From: Bacteroidaceae bacterium
Lineage (GTDB): Bacteria; Bacteroidota; Bacteroidia; Bacteroidales; Bacteroidaceae
Direction: 5' to 3'
Assembly (NCBI GenBank): GCA_017633615.1
Contig: JAGBPB010000047.1
Span: 1-64,000 of the forward strand
Length of the DNA stretch: 64,000 nt
Shown here piece after piece: positions 1 through 8,569 of this stretch. Position numbers and translations under genes: made by a program. Position 1 is the first letter of the stretch, and each line of letters opens with the position of its first letter. The notes under the pieces were generated by a model, which did no database searches, was not told where the DNA came from, and worked only from the letters and a program-made list of their open reading frames with translations.

Positions 1-273
1 ATCAGTCTGCACTATGCGCTCATCAGTTTCCTTCTCAAAGTATGTATCAATATTCAGGGGCATGGTAACATGCGCCTGGGCCGATACACTATAACGCGTA
101 GCACGTCCCTGGCCGATGACAACAGCCTGCCCTGACTCTACTAACCCGGCAAGAATACGCTTTACCGTAGCCGGGCTCTCCTTCAGGTTCATACCGGTCT
201 CAATCTCTGATCTTGATACCCCTGGATTGTAATGCAAATACTGCAGTATTTCATTTTCTCTAGTCATAATCAT
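1..273 (-). CDS. N-terminus of a winged-helix DNA-binding protein, possibly HTH-Fic (partial)
   Basis: This is an open frame of 91 codons that runs off the left edge of the window. The first ~60 residues read as a winged helix-turn-helix: a helix after MTRENEILQYL, then SRSEIETG, then a recognition-type helix in SPATVKRILAGLVESG, and a wing region ending RATRYSV. The following PLNIDTYFEKETDER resembles the linker seen before the Fic domain in Bacteroidetes Fic proteins that carry an N-terminal HTH. No Fic motif (HPFxxGNG) is in view, so the Fic assignment is an inference. Two in-frame ATGs (273 and 267) are possible. A -7 box lies at 286-293. The promoter is surrounded by four 8-bp repeats that look like operators, which suggests autoregulation. 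It could instead be an ArsR/MarR-like regulator. Confidence 0.55.
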   Translation of the reverse strand, partial: MIMTRENEILQYLHYNPGVSRSEIETGMNLKESPATVKRILAGLVESGQAVVIGQGRATRYSVSAQAHVTMPLNIDTYFEKETDERIVQTD

Positions 274-280
274 CGTTTTT

Positions 281-362
281 CGGCTCAAATATAGACAAAA
301 TACGGCTCATTATTCAATTTTTTGAGCCGTAAATTGTTATTGTCGGGTTTGTTCTGAGCCGT
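281..362. promoter_or_regulatory. Four-copy TGAGCCGT repeat array (putative operator) over a -7 box
   Basis: The 8-mer TGAGCCGT occurs four times in 82 bp: as its complement at 281-287 (seven of eight bases) and 302-309, and in the other orientation at 323-330 and 355-362. The two inner copies form an inverted repeat with a 13-nt AT-rich spacer. The leftmost copy overlaps the minus-strand -7 box TATATTTG (complement at 286-293) of the winged-helix gene. The arrangement is typical of an operator for a self-repressing HTH protein. The binding protein is inferred from adjacency only. Confidence 0.6.
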
Positions 363-380
363 AACGCATCGGGCGGTACC

Positions 381-436
381 ATTGGGGACAGACCCCTTTT
401 GCACGCGAAAACGAGCAAAAGGGGTCTGTCCCCAAT
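381..436. repeat. REP-type palindromic element 1 (paired inverted arms)
   Basis: A perfect 22-bp inverted repeat: left arm 381-402, right arm 415-436, 12-nt loop. Each arm contains the core GGGGACAGACCCC. The element starts 11 nt beyond the stop codon of the GH5 gene, so a transcript of that gene would fold into a strong hairpin there. The same core is found at 8895-8973 and 14191-14299. The organisation (two REP hairpins facing each other) resembles REPINs mobilised by RAYT (TnpA-REP) transposases. No such transposase lies in the window. Confidence 0.85.
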
Positions 437-447
437 TGCACGTTTGC

Positions 448-1557
448 TCACTCCAGCGCCTTGCCCGAGGTGAGTATCTCAAACATTCCCTTGTCCTTGA
501 AATCCTGGGTGCGCTGGTCCCAGAAGCCAAAGTCGGCGTCGTAGCACCATACGGTCCAGGCAATGTTGCACTCGTCAAAGATTGATATCATGTCGCTCAT
601 CCAGGCGTAGGCCAGGTCGCGGGGTGTGCGCTGGTAGGCTCCCCATTCTCCGCAGAACAGCTGCAGACCCAGGTCGTTAGCCAGTTTTATGGCATCGGCC
701 ATATCATTCTTAATACGCTCGCGGTTCCAAACGGTCAGGCCTTCGTTGTCACGTATTATCTTCTGGATCTGCTCAGAGGCGTTGTTGTAATCCTCCTGTG
801 AGATAAGTTGGCCGGGGTAGGTTACGGTGCCTGTGTATCGGCCTACATCGGCCCATGATGCGCGGTAATGGGTCACGAACATGGGGTTGTAGTAGTGGAA
901 ACTCAGGATTATGTTTTTGTCATTTTCAGGGATGCGCAAATCCTTGAACGTACCTACGCTCTGCCAGCGGTTGGAGCCTATTACCAGCTTGCGCTCGGGC
1001 TCCAGCTTGCGCAGCGCGGCGTGCACCTTCTCCACCACTTGGTTCCACTGTTCGGGGTCATCGGCCACGGGCTCGTTCATGAACTCGTAGGCCACCATGC
1101 TCACGGGGAACCGCTTGATCTCGGCCGATAACTGCGTCCACATGTCAATGAGTTTCTGCAGCTCGGCGGGGTCTTGATACAACGCATTGGTCTGGCCCTC
1201 ACGCAGCACAAAACTGTGGGAGCGGAGTGTGTGCAGGTCAACAATGACACGTAAGTTGTACTTGACAGCCCAGTCCAGAGCGTTGGTCATAAGCTGCCAG
1301 GCCTCATCCAGACGGTTGCCGGACTCGTCCCAGAACTGCACCTCATCAATGGGCAGGCGCACGTGGTCAAAGCCCATCTCCCTGATGCGCTCAAAGTCGG
1401 CCTCTTTAATATGGTTGGCACGTGACTGGCCGCGGGCCTGTGACAGCCAATGGCTCACGTTTACTCCGCGTTTAATCTCAAAGCCGTTCTGGGCCTTAAT
1501 GGGCGCTGCCATCAGGATGCTCATCACCACGGCAGCAATAACTCTCAACTGTCTCAT
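448..1557 (-). CDS. Secreted glycoside hydrolase family 5 (endoglucanase-type)
   Basis: Cleaves beta-linked glucans or related plant polysaccharides by the retaining mechanism of clan GH-A. The 369-residue product has a Sec signal peptide (MRQLRVIAAVVMSILM, cut near AQ-N). It then has the GH5 hallmarks: RGVNVSHW at ~30-37, the acid/base glutamate in FMNEP (E162), HYY near 221 and the nucleophile in CGEWG (E304). Subfamily and exact substrate cannot be fixed by eye; GH5_4- or GH5_2-like proteins share these motifs. The ATG at 1557 is chosen over the in-frame ATG at 1575 because the latter lies beyond a good promoter (-7 box TATATTTG, complement at 1564-1571, and TTTTG 18 nt further upstream). 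The leader is therefore almost absent. The gene ends just before REP element 1, a likely terminator. Confidence 0.88.
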   Translation of the reverse strand: MRQLRVIAAVVMSILMAAPIKAQNGFEIKRGVNVSHWLSQARGQSRANHIKEADFERIREMGFDHVRLPIDEVQFWDESGNRLDEAWQLMTNALDWAVKYNLRVIVDLHTLRSHSFVLREGQTNALYQDPAELQKLIDMWTQLSAEIKRFPVSMVAYEFMNEPVADDPEQWNQVVEKVHAALRKLEPERKLVIGSNRWQSVGTFKDLRIPENDKNIILSFHYYNPMFVTHYRASWADVGRYTGTVTYPGQLISQEDYNNASEQIQKIIRDNEGLTVWNRERIKNDMADAIKLANDLGLQLFCGEWGAYQRTPRDLAYAWMSDMISIFDECNIAWTVWCYDADFGFWDQRTQDFKDKGMFEILTSGKALE

Positions 1558-1563
1558 ATTCCG

Positions 1564-1571
1564 CAAATATA
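1564..1571 (-). promoter_or_regulatory. Bacteroidetes-type promoter of the GH5 gene
   Basis: On the minus strand the sequence reads TTTTG, 18 nt, then TATATTTG, matching the -33/-7 consensus TTTG / TAnnTTTG. The ATG follows six nucleotides after the box. Confidence 0.7.
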
Positions 1572-1662
1572 GCAAAACAATCTTTGCCTCAAAAGAAACG
1601 GCCCCCCTACCTTGGCAGGAGTGGCCGTTGATCTTTTGGTAAAACCTGTTCTTACCGGATGT

Positions 1663-2667
1663 TTACTTTCCCAGGAACTTGAGGTTCTCTTCTACTTTAT
1701 CGCTGGAAAGGGTGATGTTGTATATGCCTGTGCCTATGCTCTGGAATGAAAGGCCTTCAGATGCAGGGGCAGAACCGATGGTCTTACCGCTCATATCTGT
1801 AAGAATGACTTTCTCTCCGTCCTGGGCATTCTCAACCTTAATGTTGTAAATGCCGCTTCCACCGCTTACATTTACGCGGCCGGTGGTACGGGAGGCAGAA
1901 ATGACCTTTGAAGTTGAAGTATTTATTACATACATTCCAATAGCCTCTTCTAACCTGTCATCATCGGTCCTGCGTACCATCTCTATTGTTGTCATATAGA
2001 GTAAACCGTCAAATTTAACCAGGTTATATCCATAGGCATCCTCAATATACTTGTTCTCATTTTTAATCTCTGCAACAGGAATATTTAATATCATTCCGTT
2101 CTGATTATAAATCTTGTATCCTTTGATGGTTTTGGTCTGTTCAACTTGTTTTCTCTGAATGTCATCCCCGAAATAACTGCCATCTACGATTTCTGCTCTT
2201 TCCTTGTTTTCAATATCAAGCAATACGTATTCCCAGTTATCGTCACTGTTGAATACGTTCTGACTTGCCATAATTGTTGCAGTGGGATAAAAAGAGTTGT
2301 CAGGATCCTGATAATAGAAACCAAGCAGAGGATCGGTATAAGGTATATAAAAATAAGTGTGCTCGTTGTCCGGCACCCAGTTTCCACCTACATTCTTGAG
2401 CCAGTATTCGTGGGCATTTTCTGCATTGGTAATAGGAATGGTTTTCTTGACATCCTCTCTGCTTGCGGCAATCATCAGTTCTGATGTCTCCTTGGTGTCC
2501 TTGAAGTTATAAACCTGCATTAATGACTGGTTCTTTGAAGAGGTCAGTTCTTTGGGAAGAACTTCCAACGCACCTTGACCGATGCGGTCGGTCAATGCAA
2601 TATTCTGTGCTGTGATGGCTTGTGCAGCCGAAATCAGCACCGCTGAAAACAAAAACAGTTTCTTCAT
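1663..2667 (-). CDS. Secreted protein with T9SS-like C-terminal sorting domain
   Basis: A 334-residue protein of unknown function. Residues 1-20 form a signal peptide ending AITAQ. No enzymatic motif is visible in the body. The last ~65 residues (from about 268) resemble a type A T9SS sorting domain: short beta-strand pairs, VILTDMSGKTIG, then GTGIYNITL and a basic finish ...KFLGK. This agrees with the T9SS genes porW, porX and porQ elsewhere in the window, but the tail match is by eye. It starts 15 nt after the stop of DUF4834 and could be co-transcribed with psd-pssA-DUF4834. Confidence 0.65.
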   Translation of the reverse strand: MKKLFLFSAVLISAAQAITAQNIALTDRIGQGALEVLPKELTSSKNQSLMQVYNFKDTKETSELMIAASREDVKKTIPITNAENAHEYWLKNVGGNWVPDNEHTYFYIPYTDPLLGFYYQDPDNSFYPTATIMASQNVFNSDDNWEYVLLDIENKERAEIVDGSYFGDDIQRKQVEQTKTIKGYKIYNQNGMILNIPVAEIKNENKYIEDAYGYNLVKFDGLLYMTTIEMVRRTDDDRLEEAIGMYVINTSTSKVISASRTTGRVNVSGGSGIYNIKVENAQDGEKVILTDMSGKTIGSAPASEGLSFQSIGTGIYNITLSSDKVEENLKFLGK

Positions 2668-2682
2668 AATTGTATGGTTTTA

Positions 2683-2931
2683 TTAGGATGGTTTCTTTAC
2701 TTCCTCAAAATCAACGTATTCACCGTCAGAATCAGATAAAACTTTCTTCTTCTTGCGGGCGCGTTTGCGTACTGTCTGGCGTCCTTCATTCTTTCTCTGA
2801 GCCCTGTCACCCTTGCGGAATATGCCTACTATGGCCGATAGCAGGGAGGCCAGCAGGTCTCTTGCAAACGTAAGCACCGCAAGCAGTACAAACAGCAGGA
2901 TGAACAGTATTATGAGCGCTAATGTTATCAT
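2683..2931 (-). CDS. Small membrane protein, DUF4834-like
   Basis: An 82-residue protein with one long N-terminal hydrophobic helix (about residues 3-38) followed by a strongly basic stretch (RKRARKKKK) and a short acidic end. The layout and sequence fit the Bacteroidetes DUF4834 family of unknown function. It lies 46 nt downstream of pssA and 15 nt upstream of the secreted 334-residue protein, on the same strand. The link to phospholipid genes is positional only. Confidence 0.7.
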   Translation of the reverse strand: MITLALIILFILLFVLLAVLTFARDLLASLLSAIVGIFRKGDRAQRKNEGRQTVRKRARKKKKVLSDSDGEYVDFEEVKKPS

Positions 2932-2977
2932 CAGTTTCCGTTTTTAATGATAATGGCAAACAATATGCCAAACCGTA

Positions 2978-3676
2978 TCAATGGCGGTCTTTTGTCAGAA
3001 TTGACAGAATGATGTACCAGCCTATGACAGCGGCAAGGCCTTTCTCGCGGAGCAATACAAGGATTGCTATGGATACTATAAGGAATATGAACCTTATTTT
3101 GTTGTCAGCCCACTTGAGGCTCTTGAACTTGAGTGAGAACATGGGTATCTCACTTACCATAAGACCTGCAAATATCAGTACAAGCAGGCCGATGATCCAG
3201 GGCGCATACGGGATATTGGCCATATCCAGCTGGAACAGACCGCACCAGAACAGCGCGTTGGCGGGAACAGCCAGACCCAGGAACGATGAGGTCTGACGCT
3301 CATCAATATTGAACTTGGCCAGACGCAAGGCTGCAAATACCACCAGCACTAACCCTATATAGGGATAAAGGCTAGCAAGTGTCTGGTTGCTGTAATCAAG
3401 GCTGCGCAGGGTCATGAGACAGAGCATGGCGGGTGCCAGGCCGAATGTTACAAGGTCTGCCAGAGAGTCCAGCTCCTTACCCAGCGGTGAGTATGCCTTG
3501 ATGAGGCGGGCGGACAGTCCGTCACAGAAATCAAAAAGTGCACCGGCAACAACCCACAGCAGGGTGTGCCAGGCATCAGTATTGAATGCAGCCATCACGG
3601 CCATGCAGCCTGAAAGCAGGTTGCAGCAGGTGATGGTGTTGGGAATATGTCTTGTTATGCGGTTTGCCATTGTCAT
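2978..3676 (-). CDS. pssA: CDP-diacylglycerol-serine O-phosphatidyltransferase
   Basis: Makes phosphatidylserine from CDP-diacylglycerol and L-serine in the inner membrane, the substrate for the Psd encoded just upstream. The 232-residue product carries the CDP-alcohol phosphatidyltransferase signature: DFCDGLSAR, then G and the two spaced aspartates in PLGKELDSLAD. It has multiple hydrophobic helices. Its ATG (3676) overlaps the psd stop by four bases (ATGA), so translation is probably coupled. A second in-frame ATG (3670) is possible. Confidence 0.93.
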   Translation of the reverse strand: MTMANRITRHIPNTITCCNLLSGCMAVMAAFNTDAWHTLLWVVAGALFDFCDGLSARLIKAYSPLGKELDSLADLVTFGLAPAMLCLMTLRSLDYSNQTLASLYPYIGLVLVVFAALRLAKFNIDERQTSSFLGLAVPANALFWCGLFQLDMANIPYAPWIIGLLVLIFAGLMVSEIPMFSLKFKSLKWADNKIRFIFLIVSIAILVLLREKGLAAVIGWYIILSILTKDRH

Positions 3677-4362
3677 GAAAGTTTAGCCAGAATGGTGATA
3701 TCGGCAGTAACCTTCTGGTTCACTTTGACACAAACCAGAGAGTCAACGGGCAGATACACATCTACTCTGGATCCGAATTTTATGAAACCCATGTGCTGGT
3801 CTATGCGGCTCTCATCACCGGGTTTGCAGTATGTTACCACCCTGCGGGCAAGCGCTCCTGCTATCTGGCGGAGCATGACCTCCTTGCCGTCAGTGGTCTT
3901 GATTACTACGAGTGAACGTTCATTCTCAGTACTGGCCTTAGGCTTGAAGGCAGCATAAAAACTGCCGTCCTGATGCTCCACCTTGGTAACCGTTCCGTTT
4001 ACGGGGAACCAGTTGGCGTGCACGCTGTAAACGCTCATGAAGATAGAAACCACTATGCGGCGGTCCTTGAAGTAGTCAGGCTCATCGACCTCCTCAATGG
4101 CTACAATGGTGCCGTCGGCCGGGCAGACAACCACCTTCTCCTGGTCATCGCTGGGAAAACGTCTTACAGGATTCCTGAAAAAATGCAGGAAGAACCACAC
4201 AAACAGCAGTGTAATGCCCAAGGCTGCGTATGACCACCAGCCGTATACGGACGGAATAAGGAACAGCGGCAGGTTAATTACAAAGAAAAGGATAGCCACT
4301 ATGGTGAGAGTGGTCTTTCCCTCGGGGTTAATGGTGGTATGCTTTCCGTTGTTTTCTGCCAT
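3673..4362 (-). CDS. psd: Phosphatidylserine decarboxylase proenzyme (short type)
   Basis: Converts phosphatidylserine to phosphatidylethanolamine. The 229-residue product has two N-terminal hydrophobic segments (about 19-60), then the catalytic domain with HANWFP and the self-cleavage site FGSR (G197/S198), where the new N-terminal serine becomes the pyruvoyl cofactor. Length and the FGSR (not LGST) motif fit the short bacterial/archaeal-type Psd. It is first in the psd-pssA operon. A -7 box TATCTTTG is at 4382-4389 (complement), ~20 nt before the ATG. It is divergent from dnaE. Confidence 0.93.
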   Translation of the reverse strand: MAENNGKHTTINPEGKTTLTIVAILFFVINLPLFLIPSVYGWWSYAALGITLLFVWFFLHFFRNPVRRFPSDDQEKVVVCPADGTIVAIEEVDEPDYFKDRRIVVSIFMSVYSVHANWFPVNGTVTKVEHQDGSFYAAFKPKASTENERSLVVIKTTDGKEVMLRQIAGALARRVVTYCKPGDESRIDQHMGFIKFGSRVDVYLPVDSLVCVKVNQKVTADITILAKLS

Positions 4363-4381
4363 TGCGCTTATATTTTATCTA

Positions 4382-4389
4382 CAAAGATA
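4382..4389 (-). promoter_or_regulatory. -7 box of the psd-pssA operon
   Basis: TATCTTTG on the minus strand matches TAnnTTTG. It leaves a leader of about 15-20 nt before the psd ATG. Confidence 0.6.
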
Positions 4390-4405
4390 TGACATTTGCG
4401 GATAA

Positions 4406-4436
4406 GTACACAATAGGGACGGTTCTTTTTGTGTAC
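4406..4436. repeat. Half-copy of a second REP-type family
   Basis: A hairpin with perfect 8-bp arms, GTACACAA (4406-4413) and TTGTGTAC (4429-4436). The loop contains AGGGACGGTTCTT, a core I recall from dispersed palindromic repeats in Bacteroidales genomes. Only one arm of the usual paired structure is here. It lies in the psd/dnaE divergent gap, not at a gene end. Confidence 0.5.
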
Positions 4437-4537
4437 ATTGCGGTAACAGAACTGACAGTTCTGTCCTGTTGAAAACTTTAGTTGCGCAAGCCGATAATCG
4501 GAAGTAACTTTAAAAACTTTTTCAGCCCACAGAAACG

Positions 4538-7500
4538 ATGCAGGAATTTGTCCATCTACACGTACATACGCAGTACTCACTGCTGGACGGCCAGACCAAT
4601 ATCAAGAAGTTGGTTGACAAGGCCGTAGCTGACGGTATGCGCGGTGTTGCCATAACAGATCACGGCAACATGATGGGCATAAAGGAGTTCAAGAACTACT
4701 GTGACAAGAAGAACGCTGATCTGGAGGCTGAGGGCAAGCATTTCAAGCCCATAATAGGCTGTGAGGTCTACGTGGCACCCCGCCGCAAGGAGCAGCGTGA
4801 CAGCAAGGAACTGGACGGTGCCAACTATCACCTCATACTGCTGGCCAAGAATGAGAAAGGTTACCACAACCTTATCAAGATAGTGTCCCGCGCCTGGACA
4901 GACGGATTCTACTCACATCCACGTACTGACAAGTATGACCTGGAGAGGTATCATGAGGGTATAATATGCTGCTCAGCCTGTCTGGGCGGTGAGGTTCCCA
5001 AGCTCATCATGGCCGGTAAGATTGATGAGGCAGAGCAGGTGGTGCAGTGGTATCATAACCTGTTTGGCGATGACTATTACCTGGAGCTCATGCGTCACAA
5101 GGCTACTGTCCAGAAAGCCAATCATGAGGTCTACCCGCTGCAGATGAACGTGAACGCCCGTCTCAAGGAGATGTCAGCCAAGTTCGGCATCAAGATGGTG
5201 TGCACCAACGATGTCCATTTCCTGGATGAGGAGAATGCCGATGCCCACGAGCTGCTGATATGCCTCTCAACCGGCCGTACGCCCGATGACCCCAACCTTA
5301 TGCGCTACTCCAAGCAGGAGTGGTTCAAGACCACTGAGGAGATGAACCTGCTCTTTGCCGATGAGCAGGAGGCGCTGGCCAACACCGTTGAGATACTGGA
5401 CAAGGTAGAGGAGTACTCCATAAACCACGCGCCCATAATGCCCAACTTTGCCATCCCGGTTGAGTTTGGCACCGAGGATGAGTACCGCAAAAAGTATACT
5501 GAAGAGGATCTGTTCAAGGAGTTTACCTGCAATGAGCACGGCGAGACCGTGATGTCAAAGGAGGATGCCGATAAAAAGATCAAGAAGCTGGGCGGCTATG
5601 ACAAGCTCTACCGTATAAAACTTGAGGCCGATTATCTGGCTGAACTTACGTTCATCGGTGCCAAGAAACGCTACGGTGATCCCATACCGGACAACGTTAT
5701 GGAGCAGCTCAAGTTTGAGCTGCACATAATGAAGACCATGGGTTTTCCGGGCTACTTCCTCATAGTGCAGGACTTTATAAACGCAGCCCGCACGGAGCTG
5801 GGCGTATCTGTAGGCCCGGGGCGTGGTTCGGCCGCAGGATCAGCTGTGGCATATTGCCTGGGCATAACGCAGATAGACCCCATCAAGTATGATTTGCTGT
5901 TTGAGCGATTCCTCAACCCTGACCGTATATCGCTCCCGGATATAGACGTGGACTTTGATGATGACGGCCGCGGCCGCGTGCTCCAGTGGGTGACTGATAA
6001 ATACGGCCAGGAGAAAGTGGCTCACATCATAACCTACGGCTCCATGCAGACCAAGATGGCCATAAAGGATGTGGCCCGTGTGCTGGAGGTGCCGCTTGAT
6101 GTGTCCAACTACCTGTGCAAGGCCATTCCGGACCGCCTGCCCGATACGCCTGACGGCAAGCCGCGTAAGACCAACTTCAAGAACGTGCTGGAGTGCGTAC
6201 CTGAGATACAGCAGGCGGCTGCGTCTGAGGATGAGAAGCTGCGCAAGACCATACAGTTTGCACAGATGCTTGAGGGTAACGTGCGTGGCACGGGTGTGCA
6301 TGCCTGCGGCACAATCATCTGCCGTGATGACATTACGGACTGGGTGCCTGTTTCTATCGCTACCGATAAGGATACAAAGGAGCGCCTGCTTGTAACGCAG
6401 TATGAGGGCAGCGTGATTGAGGATACGGGCCTTATCAAGATGGACTTCCTGGGACTCAAGACCCTGTCCATCATCAAGGAGGCGGTAGAGAACATAAAGA
6501 ACAGCCTGGGCATAGAGGTGGATATTGACAAGATACCCATTGATGACAAGAAGACGTTCAAACTGTACTGTGACGGCCGCACCATAGGTACGTTCCAGTT
6601 TGAATCACCCGGTATGCAGAAATACCTGCGTGAGCTGCAGCCCTCAGTATTTGAGGACCTTATAGCCATGAACGCTCTGTACCGTCCGGGCCCCATGGAT
6701 TATATACCTGACTTCATTGACCGCAAGCTGGGCCGCAAGCCTATTGAGTATGATATACCCATAATGGACCGTTACCTCAAGGACACCTACGGCATCACTG
6801 TATATCAGGAGCAGGTCATGCTGCTGTCACGTCTGCTTGCCAACTTTACCCGCGGTGAGAGTGATACCCTGCGCAAGGCTATGGGTAAGAAACTCAAGGA
6901 CAAACTGGATCACCTCAAGCCCAAATTCATTGAGGGCGGTAAGGCCAACGGTCATGACCCGCAGGTGCTTGAGAAGATTTGGGCTGACTGGGAGAAGTTT
7001 GCATCATACGCCTTCAACAAGTCACACGCCACATGTTACTCATGGGTGGCCTATCAGACCGCTTACCTCAAGGCCAACTACCCGTCACAGTATATGGCCG
7101 CGGTGCTGAGCCGTGCTGCCGATATCACTGAGGTTACCAAACTGATGGATGAGTGCAAGGCCATGGGCATAAACGTGCTGGGCCCTGATGTGAACGAGAG
7201 TGTGCCGCGCTTTGGTGTGAACGCCAAAGGCGATATCCGCTTTGGTATGGCATCAGTCAAGGGAGTGGGAGAGAACGCGGTGACGGCCATCGTGAATGAG
7301 CGCAAGGCTAACGGCCCATACAAGAGCATCTATGACTTTGTACAGAGGGTTAACCTGAGTGCCTGCAACCGCAAGAACATAGAGAACCTGGCGCTGGCGG
7401 GAGCATTTGACTGCTTCCCGGAGATAAGGCGTGAGCAGTTCCTTATGCCCTGCGGCAAGAATGAGATTTTTGCCGATGTGCTGGTGCGTTACGGCACCAA

Positions 7501-8242
7501 GTTCCAGGCTGACCGTGATGAGAACCGTAACAACCTCTTCGGGTTTATGGATGAGGTGGTGGAGATAGCCACGCCCTCCATACCTGAGGCTCCTGAGTGG
7601 TCTGCGCTGGACAAGCTCAACAAGGAGAAGGAGCTGGTGGGCATATACATATCGGCACACCCGCTTGATGAGTACCGCGTGATACTGGAGAACGTGTGCA
7701 ACGTGGGTATGGCGCAGCTTGATGACCGCCAGGCACTGCTCAACAAGGATCTGATACTGGGCGGAGTGGTTACAGGTGTGCGTGAGACACGCATGAAGAA
7801 CGGTAAGCCGTGCGGCTTTACCCGCATAGAGGATTTTACAGGCTCGTCAGAGATAGCCCTGTTCGGTGAGCCCTGGCTCAGGTGGTGTAACATGATGAAG
7901 GTGGGCAATTTCCTCTTTATCAAGGCCAAATGCGTGCAGAACAAGTATATGCCTGAAAGGATAGACTTTGTCATTAACTCCATAGAGCTGTTGCAGGATG
8001 TCAAGGACAACGCCATAAGCAGCCTTCTCATACAGATGCCGCTCTCCATGCTTGACAAGGAGTTTGTGAGTGATGTTGACACCCTTACCGGTCATGAGGG
8101 CAATGTCACGCTAAAATTTGAGCTGTCTGACGGAGAAAACAAGGTGAGCCTGGCATCGGCTGCAAGGCGTATCGGCGTAACACAGGAGCTGGTGAGCTAC
8201 CTTAAGGAGAAAGATTCAGTGAATTTATTATTCAACAAATAA
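4538..8242 (+). CDS. dnaE: DNA polymerase III alpha subunit
   Basis: Catalytic subunit of the replicative polymerase. The 1234-residue product begins with a PHP domain (FVHLHVHTQYSLLDG at 4-18, ITDHGN near 38). It continues with the polymerase core including GPGRGSAAGS (~427) and the metal-binding PDIDVDFDD (D468, D470), then thumb/fingers with SYAFNKSHA, a helix-hairpin-helix region and a C-terminal OB fold. The length fits the DnaE1 type. The PHP histidines look intact. No -7 box closely matches consensus upstream (TAACTTTA at ~4507 is the nearest). trxA follows 10 nt downstream. Confidence 0.97.
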   Translation: MQEFVHLHVHTQYSLLDGQTNIKKLVDKAVADGMRGVAITDHGNMMGIKEFKNYCDKKNADLEAEGKHFKPIIGCEVYVAPRRKEQRDSKELDGANYHLILLAKNEKGYHNLIKIVSRAWTDGFYSHPRTDKYDLERYHEGIICCSACLGGEVPKLIMAGKIDEAEQVVQWYHNLFGDDYYLELMRHKATVQKANHEVYPLQMNVNARLKEMSAKFGIKMVCTNDVHFLDEENADAHELLICLSTGRTPDDPNLMRYSKQEWFKTTEEMNLLFADEQEALANTVEILDKVEEYSINHAPIMPNFAIPVEFGTEDEYRKKYTEEDLFKEFTCNEHGETVMSKEDADKKIKKLGGYDKLYRIKLEADYLAELTFIGAKKRYGDPIPDNVMEQLKFELHIMKTMGFPGYFLIVQDFINAARTELGVSVGPGRGSAAGSAVAYCLGITQIDPIKYDLLFERFLNPDRISLPDIDVDFDDDGRGRVLQWVTDKYGQEKVAHIITYGSMQTKMAIKDVARVLEVPLDVSNYLCKAIPDRLPDTPDGKPRKTNFKNVLECVPEIQQAAASEDEKLRKTIQFAQMLEGNVRGTGVHACGTIICRDDITDWVPVSIATDKDTKERLLVTQYEGSVIEDTGLIKMDFLGLKTLSIIKEAVENIKNSLGIEVDIDKIPIDDKKTFKLYCDGRTIGTFQFESPGMQKYLRELQPSVFEDLIAMNALYRPGPMDYIPDFIDRKLGRKPIEYDIPIMDRYLKDTYGITVYQEQVMLLSRLLANFTRGESDTLRKAMGKKLKDKLDHLKPKFIEGGKANGHDPQVLEKIWADWEKFASYAFNKSHATCYSWVAYQTAYLKANYPSQYMAAVLSRAADITEVTKLMDECKAMGINVLGPDVNESVPRFGVNAKGDIRFGMASVKGVGENAVTAIVNERKANGPYKSIYDFVQRVNLSACNRKNIENLALAGAFDCFPEIRREQFLMPCGKNEIFADVLVRYGTKFQADRDENRNNLFGFMDEVVEIATPSIPEAPEWSALDKLNKEKELVGIYISAHPLDEYRVILENVCNVGMAQLDDRQALLNKDLILGGVVTGVRETRMKNGKPCGFTRIEDFTGSSEIALFGEPWLRWCNMMKVGNFLFIKAKCVQNKYMPERIDFVINSIELLQDVKDNAISSLLIQMPLSMLDKEFVSDVDTLTGHEGNVTLKFELSDGENKVSLASAARRIGVTQELVSYLKEKDSVNLLFNK

Positions 8243-8252
8243 CTATAGACAC

Positions 8253-8567
8253 ATGGAATTTGAGATTACAAATCAGAATTTTGCGGAAATCACATCGCAG
8301 GGCAAGCCCGTGGTGATAGATTTCTGGGCAACATGGTGCGGACCGTGTAAGCGTCTGGGCCCCATTATTGAGGAGATTGCCTTTGAGTATGACGGCAAGG
8401 CTATTGTAGGTAAGTGTGACATTGAGGATAATGATGAGCTGACAGAGAAGTTCGGTATTATGAACGTTCCCACTGTGGTGTTCCTCAAGGACGGTAAGGA
8501 GGTGGACCGCGTGGTAGGTCTGGCTATGAAGAATGTTTATGAGGAGAAAATAAACGCACTGCTCTGA
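8253..8567 (+). CDS. trxA: Thioredoxin
   Basis: A cytoplasmic disulfide reductase of 104 residues with the active site WCGPC (C29, C32), the cis-proline loop NVPTVVF and no signal peptide. It follows dnaE by 10 nt and precedes the small acidic gene at 8570 by 2 nt, so the three probably share a transcript. Confidence 0.95.
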   Translation: MEFEITNQNFAEITSQGKPVVIDFWATWCGPCKRLGPIIEEIAFEYDGKAIVGKCDIEDNDELTEKFGIMNVPTVVFLKDGKEVDRVVGLAMKNVYEEKINALL

Positions 8568-8569
8568 TT

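Noticed and set aside
868..1131. Open frames antisense to GH5, dnaE, porW, ftsH, alaS and others
   Set aside because: They are shadows of strongly coding genes on the other strand and have no start context, neighbours or recognisable domains.
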